Made by a program: the position numbers and the translations under genes | Notes under the pieces: generated by a model | Database searches by the model: none | What the model was told of the DNA's origin: nothing | What the model saw: the letters and a program-made list of their open reading frames with translations, nothing else | Shown here: positions 31,797-39,445 of the stretch, in pieces | How the letters are laid out: every line of letters starts with the position of its first letter | Numbering within the stretch: the first letter of the stretch is position 1 | Assembly (NCBI GenBank): GCA_030950395.1 | Contig: JAUZRP010000038.1 | Location: forward strand, 124,001 to 188,000 | Source: Desulfonauticus sp. | Lineage (GTDB): Bacteria; Desulfobacterota; Desulfovibrionia; Desulfovibrionales; Desulfonatronovibrionaceae | Length of the DNA: 64,000 nt | Direction of reading: 5' to 3'

Positions 31797-32033
31797 ATGA
31801 GGAGTATGAGCCCCAAACCTTTATCTCTGTTTAGTCCTGGATCAAAAGTGCGCGTAGTTAGTTTTTGTGGTGGATGCCGTCTACGTGGTAGAATGTGTTC
31901 TTTGGGTATTTTTCCTGGGGTAGAATTAGAAGTCAAGCGAGATTGTCCCTTGCAGGTGCAGGTGAAAGACAGTACTTTAATTTTGGGTAAAGGCGCGGGA
32001 GACAAAATTTTAGGTATTCCAATAGAGGATTAA
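31797..32033 (+). CDS. FeoA-domain protein
   Basis: 78 residues with an SH3-like FeoA domain. The core reads GCRLRGRMCSLGIFPGVELEV, followed by a beta strand and GKGAGDKILGIPIED, which resembles the usual end GRTTLALRRGLARKI only in position. FeoA proteins modulate the FeoB iron transporter, but no feoB is adjacent, so it may be a stand-alone regulator-like member. The start is ATG 31797 or ATG 31806; no well-placed Shine-Dalgarno sequence decides. It is 1 bp from the next gene, so the two are coupled. Confidence 0.75.
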   Translation: MRSMSPKPLSLFSPGSKVRVVSFCGGCRLRGRMCSLGIFPGVELEVKRDCPLQVQVKDSTLILGKGAGDKILGIPIED

Positions 32034-32034
32034 T

Positions 32035-32586
32035 ATGCACGAAACCAGTTTAAATCAAACTATTCAGGATTATTTGACAGGCAAAGAGATAGAGCTAACT
32101 TCTTTTGAAGATATACGTCAGGCTTTGGCCAAAATGTTAGTAGAAGAAAAGGGATATCCCAGAGAAAATATTAAGGCCAAACAAAAGCTTAGTTTGAGCT
32201 TAGAAAATGATAAATCCTTTGAAATTTTAATAGACTTTATAATTTATGATCCCCAAAAAAAGCCTTTAATGCTTTTGGCGTTTTGTCCTGGAGAAGTGGC
32301 GTCCTTTGTGCGGCAATATATCGCAGTGGCCAGATTATATGATCCGTTTATCCCTCTTGTGTTAGTTACTGATACCAAAGAAGCTTATTTGATACAAAGT
32401 GCTGATAAAAAAATTTTACAAAAAGGATATTATGCCATTCCAACGTATTCAGAATTGGCAGATTTGGCCCAGAAAGCTCCCTCCTTTAAGTTGGATGCCA
32501 AAAAGCAAAAAGCTGAAACTTGTCTTGCCCACGCTTATTTTGCTCTGACTGCAGGTTGTTGTAATTCTGGTCAGTGCTCTAAGTAA
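32035..32586 (+). CDS. Stand-alone HSDR_N-like (PD-(D/E)xK fold) protein
   Basis: 183 residues similar to the N-terminal nuclease domain of type I restriction R subunits (HSDR_N_2), but without any helicase or HsdM/HsdS genes around it. The usual order R..D-(x)n-ExK is only partly kept: EILIDFIIYD supplies an Asp, but the strand where ExK is expected reads LLAFCPG. It is therefore probably not an active nuclease. The tail is Cys-rich (AGCCNSGQCSK). Function unknown; calling it a restriction enzyme would be misleading. Confidence 0.65.
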   Translation: MHETSLNQTIQDYLTGKEIELTSFEDIRQALAKMLVEEKGYPRENIKAKQKLSLSLENDKSFEILIDFIIYDPQKKPLMLLAFCPGEVASFVRQYIAVARLYDPFIPLVLVTDTKEAYLIQSADKKILQKGYYAIPTYSELADLAQKAPSFKLDAKKQKAETCLAHAYFALTAGCCNSGQCSK

Positions 32587-32912
32587 TAGCATAAAGTAAA
32601 GCCTGCATTTTTGTAAGTACATTCATAACATCTTCCTGAGAAAAAACTTTTACTAATTAATCTAAAAAAATTCAGTCCTTCCGAGATAGCAAAATTGTAT
32701 CTTGGGGAGAAGAAGGAAATTGAGGAAGGAAAGAGAAAAATGAGAGGTGAATGGGTAGGAAAAATATTTTTTTTGAAACTAAAAATGTCTAGACTTGCAA
32801 CATGCTAGGTTGAGCACCAAACCTTAAGGGTGAAGAATAACTTGTACGTGTAAAGATGATAGGCCATGGGAGATAGAATTTATAAAGGTGGTAGGGGTTA
32901 GCATGAACTGGT
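32587..32912. other. Intergenic stretch without recognised features
   Basis: 326 bp between the convergent HSDR_N-like and SPL-family genes. I see no ORF, terminator hairpin or repeat copy here, only purine-rich tracts near 32700-32760. Confidence 0.5.
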
Positions 32913-34007
32913 TTAAATGAGATTATCAAAACTTAAGTTTTCCAGATGTTTATTTAGTCCGCCGAGTTTTTGGGGAGTATAGCCTAAAATTTTTTCCCAG
33001 ATTAGATCAGATTCCATACAGAAATATATCTGTTTGTCCAAACCAGCCTGTTTTAATTTGTTCACTATAAAAGAAAAGATTTTTAAACGTAAGGGCAAAA
33101 ATAGTCTTAATTTGCCATCCAGGCCAGGGACGTATTCGTCGTAAATATAGGTAACTTGAGGATGGTTTTGTTCTATAGTTTTAAATAGCGTGGGCATACC
33201 TCTAAAAGAACCAAGACTAAAATAACAGATATGTTCTGGTTTTAGATAATCAAAAATCATTTCAATCACTGTGGCATAACCTTTTTCCCAACCAGGATAA
33301 TGAATAATTGGATCAAAATGCAAACAAACCTTTAATCCCTTTTCCGTACAGGTTTTGGCTGCTTTTAAACGCTGTTCAAGACTAGATGTAAATTTTTCTT
33401 CTTTTTGTGCTATGTCAGGACTGTTTAGAGACCAGGCTGGCAAAACATGATCTACTTTATTTAGACCAGAGAGCCAGCTTAGATCCACTACTTTACTTTT
33501 TAATTCGATGCGAATGTTGGAATAATCGGCTAAAAATTGGACCAAATGTTTAGCATATCCAGTAATAGGCTCTAAAACTAAAGAATCTGTAAATTCACCC
33601 GTTCCAGTCCTATAACGCAAGTTAGGATTGCTGCGCAAAGTCCTGTCTAATTCTTCATAAAGGTCATTTATATTTCCCCATATCTTTAAAGTGTTGTCCT
33701 GAAAATAGGCTTGTAAAATACAATAAGAACAAGCTAGAGGACAATTTTCCCCAAAGTGAACGATTTTATATCCACAACAATTATAATATCTAGTTCCAGG
33801 ACAAAAGCGCAAAAATTTGCCCTTAAATTGTTTTACAATTAAACTGCCCTTTTGGCAGTCATCTATTTTTTTTAGGACCAAAAATTGAGCCTGAGGAAGA
33901 TTGGAACGAATATTTTGGACAATAGGATTATTCGTGCTTAGTTGCGCATCTACATAGACTTGCTTTAGATGTAAATATGAAGGTAACTTAGACGGTAAGG
34001 AGGTCAT
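32913..34007 (-). CDS. SPL-family radical SAM protein
   Basis: 364 residues of the spore-photoproduct-lyase-like radical SAM family. CPLACSYC (Cys89, Cys93, Cys96) is the CxxxCxxC motif that binds the 4Fe-4S cluster and SAM. Flanking elements such as RFCPGTRYYNCCGYKIVHFGENC and the later YRTGTGEFTDSL support this family. The organism shows no sign of spore formation here, so true spore photoproduct repair is doubtful. The start overlaps the preceding ParB-like gene by 20 bp, pointing to translational coupling and a shared role. Confidence 0.85.
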   Translation of the reverse strand: MTSLPSKLPSYLHLKQVYVDAQLSTNNPIVQNIRSNLPQAQFLVLKKIDDCQKGSLIVKQFKGKFLRFCPGTRYYNCCGYKIVHFGENCPLACSYCILQAYFQDNTLKIWGNINDLYEELDRTLRSNPNLRYRTGTGEFTDSLVLEPITGYAKHLVQFLADYSNIRIELKSKVVDLSWLSGLNKVDHVLPAWSLNSPDIAQKEEKFTSSLEQRLKAAKTCTEKGLKVCLHFDPIIHYPGWEKGYATVIEMIFDYLKPEHICYFSLGSFRGMPTLFKTIEQNHPQVTYIYDEYVPGLDGKLRLFLPLRLKIFSFIVNKLKQAGLDKQIYFCMESDLIWEKILGYTPQKLGGLNKHLENLSFDNLI

Positions 34008-34962
34008 GCCATATTTTCCAGGGGTTTTGCTTGGCTATCAGCCTTAACTCTGTAATTGCCTGCTCCAATGTTTTTTGACCATTGAGGTGGGCCTGAAAAA
34101 AAAGGGCTGTATTTTCAAGATGTTGTTTATGCTCTATGTGCCACAAGGTCCCGTTAGAAATGTTTTTAAGGTGTTGATCTAATTGGGTCTTTTTTACGGC
34201 CATAGTAGGAAATCTTTTATTCCAAACAGTATGTAAAATGTTTTTTATTTTGTCTTGAGGAGATAAGTTAGATTTTAAGATAGCTATAAGGCCAAGGTCT
34301 TGCTCTAGCTGTTCTAGAGCGATGTGCTGCTGGAGTTTTAATTCCGTTAGCCAAGTTAATAATTTATGTTGATTTGATTTAGACCATTTTAGGAGTTTAA
34401 AAAAAGGGAAAAGATATTCAAGCTCTGGCTGTTTTAACTTTGCTAGATAGGTGCTACTTTCCAAACATAAGTGTTCGTTTTCTAATAGTTCGTCCCAGTA
34501 AGCAGGTAGCCTGAGCCAGGTTTGAAAGTATTCTTGTTGAGGTCCTTTAATATTAATCTGTAACAATTCCAAATCTTCTTTTTCCCAGCCAAAAGGGGTT
34601 AAAATGCGCAGAGCTTTTATTTTAGCCCAGGGGGTATTTAGTTGGTGCGCGTTTAAGGATACGTAAAGTAAGATTAATTTTTTTATAGGTAAAGGTTCTA
34701 TTTCTAAACACCAGATGGGCTGATTTAATTGGAGCGCTGCCTGCACTCGTTTGTATCCGTGGACAAGATGGTAGCGCTTATTTTTTTTTATCACTAAAAC
34801 CGGAGTTTGCTGGCCAAATTTTTTTATCTGTTGAATAAAGTCTGTTGAAGGTTCCTTGGGCCATACGATCCAGGGATGGCGGCAAGATATGTGCTCGGGA
34901 GATACTAAAAATACCTTTTTTGACCTAATTGTTGTGTCTATTTTTTGACCATTACTTGACAT
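33988..34962 (-). CDS. ParB-like nuclease-domain protein
   Basis: 324 residues. The N-terminal part (about 30-105) carries a ParB/Srx-like motif, PVLVIKKNKRYHLVHGYKRVQAAL, with the GxxR signature as GYKR. There is no recognisable HTH DNA-binding region of chromosomal ParB, and the rest is helical and Leu/Gln-rich. It is therefore unlikely to be the missing partner of the parA at 6555. The downstream radical SAM gene overlaps it by 20 bp. ParB-fold domains may hydrolyse CTP or modify nucleotides, so a joint nucleic-acid role is possible but unproven. Confidence 0.7.
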   Translation of the reverse strand: MSSNGQKIDTTIRSKKVFLVSPEHISCRHPWIVWPKEPSTDFIQQIKKFGQQTPVLVIKKNKRYHLVHGYKRVQAALQLNQPIWCLEIEPLPIKKLILLYVSLNAHQLNTPWAKIKALRILTPFGWEKEDLELLQINIKGPQQEYFQTWLRLPAYWDELLENEHLCLESSTYLAKLKQPELEYLFPFFKLLKWSKSNQHKLLTWLTELKLQQHIALEQLEQDLGLIAILKSNLSPQDKIKNILHTVWNKRFPTMAVKKTQLDQHLKNISNGTLWHIEHKQHLENTALFFQAHLNGQKTLEQAITELRLIAKQNPWKIWHDLLTV

Positions 34963-35114
34963 TTTTTCTTTTATCTATCTATAATTCTAAGTTAAAAAAG
35001 CTTTATAGGCAAAGAAAAGAGTTTTTTCAATCTAATTTTAGTCAAAATTTAGAGAATCACAGTAAAGTAGAGTTATCCCTTGGACAGGGGAAAATAATAA
35101 AAGGGGGCAAGTTT

Positions 35115-37178
35115 ATGTTGGAAAAATTGGTAAAACAAAGGACCTATGCCTTAGTTGGTAGCGGTGGATGTGGGAAAACCTCAATAGCTGAAGCTATGCT
35201 TGTACAGGCCAAAGTTATTCCTCGTCTGGGCAAAATAGAACATGGGACAACTACTTTAGACTATGAACCCGAAGAGATTAAGCGCCGAGGCAGTATTCAA
35301 CCTGGTTTTGCGTATTTTTCCTGGCAAAAAAGCAACCATTATTTAGTAGATATTCCGGGAGATACTAATTTTCATGGGGATATCCAATACTTACTAACTG
35401 CTGTAGATGGAGTTGTTTTTGTTTTAGATGTTGTAGATGGCGTTAAACCCATGGCTAAAAAAGTGTGGCAGGAGATAGAGCAGGCTCAACTCCCTGCCCT
35501 TATGTTTCTCAACAAGTTGGATAGAGAGCTGGCTGATTTTGAATCAGCTTATAAGGGAATTCAAAAAATTTTAGGGGTTAAACCTGTTTTGCTCTTTTAT
35601 CCCATAGGTTCAGGAGAAAATTTTCAGGGTTTAGTTGATGTTTTGGCGTATCAAGCTTATTTTTTTGCCGAGGATGGATTATTACAAAAAGGCGATATCC
35701 CTGCAAATTTGGAAGAGAAAATTAAAGAAATTAGAATTTCTTTAATAGAAGATATAGCTGAAAGTGATGAGACGTTGATGGAGAAATATTTAACACAAGG
35801 GGAACTGAGCCCAGAGGAACTGTTAGCTGGACTTAGAAAAGGAGTGCTGAATAGAAATTTTTTTCCTGTATGTCTTGGAGCTGCTTTAGAAAACAAAGGC
35901 ATTAACCTCTTATTAAATTTCATCAATGGACTTTTGCCTTGTCCGTTAGATAGAGCTCCTTTTTCAGGAGAAAATAACGAAACTAGAGCATCAGATCCAG
36001 ATGCGCCTTGTGCTGCTTTTGTTTTTAAAACTATAGCTGATCCTTTTACTGGTCATTTAAGTGTATTACGAGTGCTTTCAGGAAAAATTGGCTCAGACAT
36101 GGTGTTATTTAACGCCAACAAAGGGCATAAAGAAAAATTAGGGCAATTATTTGTGTTTGAAGGGAAAAAACAAATCCCTTTAAAAGAAGAGGTAGGACCT
36201 GGAGCTATAGTTGCTGTGGCCAAATTAAAAGACACTAAGACCGGCCATACTCTTTGTGCTGAACAAGCTCCTTTTAGATTAAAAAAACCAGCTCTTGCGC
36301 CTACTATTATTTCTTATGCCTTGGCTGCTGAAAAACAAGGAGAAGAAGATAAAGTTTTTGCTAGTGTGCAAAAAATATTAGATGAAGACATAACTTTACA
36401 TCTTGCACGAGACGAAGAAACAGGAGATATGCTCTTGTCTGGCATGGGACAATTGCACATCGAAACTACTATAGAAAAAATTAAACGCCGTTATAAGGTG
36501 GGGATCGTCTTGCAACAACCCAAGATTCCTTATAGAGAGACCATCAAAAGTAAAGCAGAGGCTCAGGGAAAATACAAAAAACAAACGGGTGGACGCGGTC
36601 AATATGGAGATTGCTGGATAAGATTAGAGCCTTTACCTCGGGGCAAAGGATACGAATTTGTGGATGCAATTGTTGGCGGTGTTATTCCGAAACAATACAT
36701 TCCCGCGGTGGATGCTGGTATACAAGAAGCTGCCCAAAAAGGGGTTTTGGCTGGTTATCCTGTGGTTGATTTTAAAGTAACTCTTTACGATGGCTCGTAT
36801 CATAGTGTGGATTCTTCAGAAATGGCTTTTAAAATTGCAGGATCTATGGCCTTTAAAAATGCTGTAATCAAATCTAAACCTGTCTTGCTAGAGCCGATTA
36901 TGAAAGTAACAATATACATCCCTGACCAATACATGGGAGATATTATTGGGGATATTTCCAGCAGACGGGGTAAAGTCCTTGGCTCTGACACTAAAGACGG
37001 TTTAACCGAAGTAAAGGCAGAAGTGCCTATGGCCGAAATGTTGAGCTATGCGCAAAGCCTCACTTCCATGACCAGTGGGCAGGGTACTTACGTGATGGAA
37101 TTTGATCACTACGCTGAAGTACCAGCTCAAATAGCAGAAAAAATTATCGCAGAAAGTAAAAATCCACAGGAACATTGA
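35115..37178 (+). CDS. EF-G-like translational GTPase paralogue
   Basis: 687 residues with the EF-G domain order. The P-loop GSGGCGKT (15-22) and the FLNKLDRE motif for guanine are intact. The G3 region reads DIPGD (79-83) where canonical EF-G has DTPGH, so the catalytic His is replaced, and the switch I region RGSIQPG lacks the usual Thr. It is thus a divergent paralogue and not the main elongation factor. The start at Met 35115, with GGGGG upstream, gives the family-like opening MLEKLVKQRTYALVG; the frame remains open further 5' but without similarity. Confidence 0.85.
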   Translation: MLEKLVKQRTYALVGSGGCGKTSIAEAMLVQAKVIPRLGKIEHGTTTLDYEPEEIKRRGSIQPGFAYFSWQKSNHYLVDIPGDTNFHGDIQYLLTAVDGVVFVLDVVDGVKPMAKKVWQEIEQAQLPALMFLNKLDRELADFESAYKGIQKILGVKPVLLFYPIGSGENFQGLVDVLAYQAYFFAEDGLLQKGDIPANLEEKIKEIRISLIEDIAESDETLMEKYLTQGELSPEELLAGLRKGVLNRNFFPVCLGAALENKGINLLLNFINGLLPCPLDRAPFSGENNETRASDPDAPCAAFVFKTIADPFTGHLSVLRVLSGKIGSDMVLFNANKGHKEKLGQLFVFEGKKQIPLKEEVGPGAIVAVAKLKDTKTGHTLCAEQAPFRLKKPALAPTIISYALAAEKQGEEDKVFASVQKILDEDITLHLARDEETGDMLLSGMGQLHIETTIEKIKRRYKVGIVLQQPKIPYRETIKSKAEAQGKYKKQTGGRGQYGDCWIRLEPLPRGKGYEFVDAIVGGVIPKQYIPAVDAGIQEAAQKGVLAGYPVVDFKVTLYDGSYHSVDSSEMAFKIAGSMAFKNAVIKSKPVLLEPIMKVTIYIPDQYMGDIIGDISSRRGKVLGSDTKDGLTEVKAEVPMAEMLSYAQSLTSMTSGQGTYVMEFDHYAEVPAQIAEKIIAESKNPQEH

Positions 37179-37304
37179 GGTAACTACAAAAGCCCAAAAT
37201 TTGTGTTTTTGCTTGATTGGTAAATTGTAACTAGTTCAAATTATTAAAAAACTTGGTACAGTTGTAACCAATTTTTTAAAAGAGTTTTTACAATTGGATT
37301 TTAA
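37177..37304 (-). repeat. MITE-like intergenic repeat, copy 14
   Basis: A clear full-length copy: GAGGTAACTACAAAAGCCCA at one end and TTTTTACAATTGGATTTTAA at the other, with CTAGTT inside. It begins right at the stop codon of the EF-G-like gene. Confidence 0.75.
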
Positions 37305-37355
37305 ATTGATGCCTTTAGGAGAGAATAAAACTAAGAACAGTTTTTATTGTTTTTA

Positions 37356-37397
37356 TACCAAAAGCTGGGCCTAATTGGTTAAGCCCAGCTTTTGGTA
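37356..37397. terminator. 15-bp stem hairpin between convergent genes
   Basis: TACCAAAAGCTGGGC (37356-37370) pairs perfectly with GCCCAGCTTTTGGTA (37383-37397) around a 12-base loop. It touches the stop of the minus-strand coiled-coil gene. There is no good U-run on either strand, so termination is likely but not classical. Confidence 0.55.
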
Positions 37398-37916
37398 TTA
37401 TTGACCACTTATTTCAACCTGAAGCTGATTTAACATTTCTTGAATTTGAATTAGTTTGGTAGCCTGTTCTTGATCCTGTACCTGGGTGCTTAAGTATTTG
37501 GTTTTGGCGGCCATTTGTTGCAACATGTTGGCAATAATCATGTTTTTGGTTTTTTGAGGCAATTTTTCTAATTCTGCTACCTTGTCAGATAAGGAGGAAA
37601 GCTGAGTATTGATAGTACTTACTTGCTTAGCTGTTTGGTCGCTTAGCTGTTGAAGTTGGGAGTCCAAAGTAGCTACTTTAGAAGAAAGACTATTTAGTTT
37701 GGATACCTCTTGACTTAGGCCCTTTAGATTTTGGTTTAAACCAAAAAATAGAATACAAACTAAAACAACCGTTAAAATAGAAATAATTAAGGCTACCTTG
37801 CTACGATCCTGACTTGTACTGCTTACTTCTTTGGTCAGGTCATTTTGCTCCTTTGAAGCAGTGTCTTCTTTTTTCTTAGATATAAATTGTTTGATTTTAT
37901 TTACCTCTACGCCCAT
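37398..37916 (-). CDS. Membrane-anchored coiled-coil protein
   Basis: 172 residues that I cannot assign to a family. A charged N-terminal region (1-40) precedes one transmembrane segment (about 42-60, VALIISILTVVLVCILFF). Residues 61-172 are rich in Leu, Gln and Ser with heptad spacing (LSQEVSKLNSLSSKVATLDS and onward), which suggests a long coiled coil, probably on the periplasmic side. AGGAGG precedes the ATG, so expression should be good. No neighbour suggests a pathway. Confidence 0.7.
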   Translation of the reverse strand: MGVEVNKIKQFISKKKEDTASKEQNDLTKEVSSTSQDRSKVALIISILTVVLVCILFFGLNQNLKGLSQEVSKLNSLSSKVATLDSQLQQLSDQTAKQVSTINTQLSSLSDKVAELEKLPQKTKNMIIANMLQQMAAKTKYLSTQVQDQEQATKLIQIQEMLNQLQVEISGQ

Positions 37917-38069
37917 AATTACCTCCTTTTGGGGAATTCTTAAAAAGAAAACATAATCATTTTAAATTGATGAGGCAAGTTTTTATTTCCCTCCTTTCCA
38001 AAACAAGGACCGTGAAAATTATTAACCCATTAATTGCCTTTCATCAAATAAGTTTTTTTGGTTCTTTTT

Positions 38070-38195
38070 ATGATCGTAAAAGTTATTTTAAGCAGTTAGA
38101 TACGATAAGAATTTTTTCAAAAATTTAAGCTAATTACAATTTAATAATGTAAAAAATAAAAAGCAAATTTTTAACTTTTGCAGTCACATCTTTTA
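38070..38195 (+). repeat. MITE-like intergenic repeat, copy 15
   Basis: AGTTAGATACGATAAG and the right end ACTTTTGCAGTCACATCTTT match the copy at 2304. It lies about 150 bp upstream of the promoter of the aromatic operon. Confidence 0.6.
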
Positions 38196-38340
38196 GGTGA
38201 AAAAGCTTTTTTGGACACGTGCAGCCAGCTTAATTACCCGCTAACATCTCCTACTTACTATCAATTTTACTCTTACGCACGGATATTTGTTGCAAAAATA
38301 TTGCTTTTGTGTGTTTGTTTGGTGAAGTAAGAAAAAAATA

Positions 38341-38369
38341 TTGACAAAGTGTTGTGTTAGGGATTAAAA
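38341..38369 (+). promoter_or_regulatory. Promoter of the aromatic/trp operon
   Basis: A consensus -35 TTGACA (38341-38346), a 17-bp spacer and a weak -10 TTAAAA (38364-38369). Transcription would start near 38376, only a few bases before the leader-peptide ATG, so the leader may be translated from a nearly leaderless transcript. Confidence 0.65.
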
Positions 38370-38378
38370 GCCTGAGTT

Positions 38379-38477
38379 ATGAAAGCACAACTCTCCAGTC
38401 ACAGCCTTTCTAATTACTTTTATTTTTTTTGGTTTTTTTATTTTATGAGGGCCTGTGGTCTGGAGGGTGGCGTGTAG
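38379..38477 (+). CDS. Aromatic-amino-acid leader peptide (attenuator)
   Basis: A 32-codon ORF beginning ATG and ending TAG. Residues 13-22 are ten aromatic residues in a row ([10 protein letters not shown]: six Phe, three Tyr, one Trp), coded at 38415-38444. It lies between the operon promoter and an intrinsic terminator, the layout of ribosome-mediated attenuation. Shortage of any charged aromatic tRNA would stall the ribosome in this run. No strong Shine-Dalgarno sequence is present. Caution: the region is T-rich, which by itself favours Phe codons; the antiterminator geometry is the main support. Confidence 0.8.
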   Translation: MKAQLSSHSLSNYFYFFWFFYFMRACGLEGGV

Positions 38478-38537
38478 GCGAAGGTTAGAAACAGTAGAAA
38501 CCCGAAAGGCCGCAGGCAACAGCCAGCGGCCTTTTTT
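38451..38537 (+). promoter_or_regulatory. Aromatic operon attenuator (antiterminator/terminator switch)
   Basis: Terminator: AAAGGCCGC (38505-38513) pairs with GCGGCCTTT (38526-38534), with an inner GGC/GCC pair and six T residues at 38532-38537. Antiterminator: GCCTGTGGTCT (38451-38461) can pair along its full 11 bases, with two G-U pairs, with AGGCCGCAGGC (38507-38517), the whole 5' arm of the terminator. A ribosome reaching the leader stop (38475-38477) would cover 38451-38461 and allow termination; one stalled in the aromatic codons would leave it free to prevent termination. Confidence 0.8.
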
Positions 38538-38598
38538 GTTTTTAGGCCTCTGGTTGTTGGAAAACGGCCTCAAACACATCGAAGCAAGGAGGCAAGAG

Positions 38599-39399
38599 AT
38601 GCATTTGGGGAAAGTTATTCGTTTAGAAAGAATTTTTAACCGCAACACTGGCAGAACTATTATTGTACCTTTGGATCATGGGGTGACTGTAGGTCCTATC
38701 CCGGGTTTAATCGACTTGAAAAAAACCATAGACGACATTGCCAAAGGTGGAGCTAATGCAGTTCTGATGCACAAAGGGTTGTCTAGATGTGGCCATAGAG
38801 GGCAGGGGCAGGATATGGGACTTATTATTCATCTTTCTGCCAGCACCTGTTTATCTCCATTTCCCAATGCCAAAACTTTAGTTGGCACTGTGGAGGATGC
38901 CATTCGTCTTGGTGCCGATGGGGTCTCTGTGCACGTCAATCTTGGAGACGAAACAGAAAGAGATATGTTAAAGGCTCTTGGAGAAGTCACTTCTAAAGCC
39001 AATGAATGGGGCATGCCTGTGTTAGCCATGGTATATGCAAGAGGGCCTAAAATCAAAAACGAGTACGATGTAGAAGTAGTTAAACACTGTGCTCGAGTAG
39101 GAGAGGAATTGGGAGCAGACGTAGTCAAAGTTCCTTATACTGGAGATGCAGAGAGTTTTGAAAAAGTGGTAGAGTCTTGTTGTGTGCCTGTAGTTATTGC
39201 TGGAGGGGAGAAAATGGGCAGTGACGAAGCCATATTAAAGATGGTTTATAATGCTATTGCTGCAGGAGGAGCTGGACTTTCCATTGGTAGGAACGTTTTT
39301 CAACACGATAATCCTGAGTTATTGGTGAAAGCTTTAGCCTGTATTGTGCATGAAGATGGCACTGTAGAAGAGGCTAAAGCTATTTTGGCTGGGAATTAG
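38599..39399 (+). CDS. 2-amino-3,7-dideoxy-D-threo-hept-6-ulosonate (ADH) synthase
   Basis: A 266-residue class I aldolase of the archaeal-type route to 3-dehydroquinate, replacing DAHP synthase. The residues expected from the archaeal enzyme MJ0400, as I recall them, appear with the same spacing: Asp26 in PLDHG, Tyr146 in MVYARG and Schiff-base Lys177 in VVKVPYTGD. The start is Met 38599, with AAGGAGG before it; the frame is open further upstream, but that part is the attenuator. First structural gene of the operon; the next gene encodes the second enzyme of the same route. Confidence 0.93.
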   Translation: MHLGKVIRLERIFNRNTGRTIIVPLDHGVTVGPIPGLIDLKKTIDDIAKGGANAVLMHKGLSRCGHRGQGQDMGLIIHLSASTCLSPFPNAKTLVGTVEDAIRLGADGVSVHVNLGDETERDMLKALGEVTSKANEWGMPVLAMVYARGPKIKNEYDVEVVKHCARVGEELGADVVKVPYTGDAESFEKVVESCCVPVVIAGGEKMGSDEAILKMVYNAIAAGGAGLSIGRNVFQHDNPELLVKALACIVHEDGTVEEAKAILAGN

Positions 39400-39445
39400 A
39401 GTGTTTAATAATTTAACCTTGTGCTTTTAATTTCTGGAGAGGGGT

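Noticed and set aside
32035-32586. Type I restriction-modification locus
   Set aside because: No HsdM, HsdS or helicase domain nearby, and the nuclease ExK is not visible.
32913-34007. Genuine spore photoproduct lyase implying a spore-former
   Set aside because: Nothing else in the window suggests sporulation, and SPL-like proteins occur in non-spore-formers; the family name was kept, the function not.
33988-34962. Chromosomal ParB partner for the parA gene
   Set aside because: Only a ParB/Srx-like N-terminal motif is seen, no HTH region for parS binding, and the gene is coupled to a radical SAM enzyme 27 kb from parA.
34929-35114. N-terminal extension of the EF-G-like protein
   Set aside because: The extra 62 codons start from TTG, overlap the divergent ParB-like start and bear no family similarity, while a good ribosome site precedes Met 35115.
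38455-38598. N-terminal extension of ADH synthase
   Set aside because: This open stretch is the leader, antiterminator and terminator; AAGGAGG directly before Met 38599 fixes the start.
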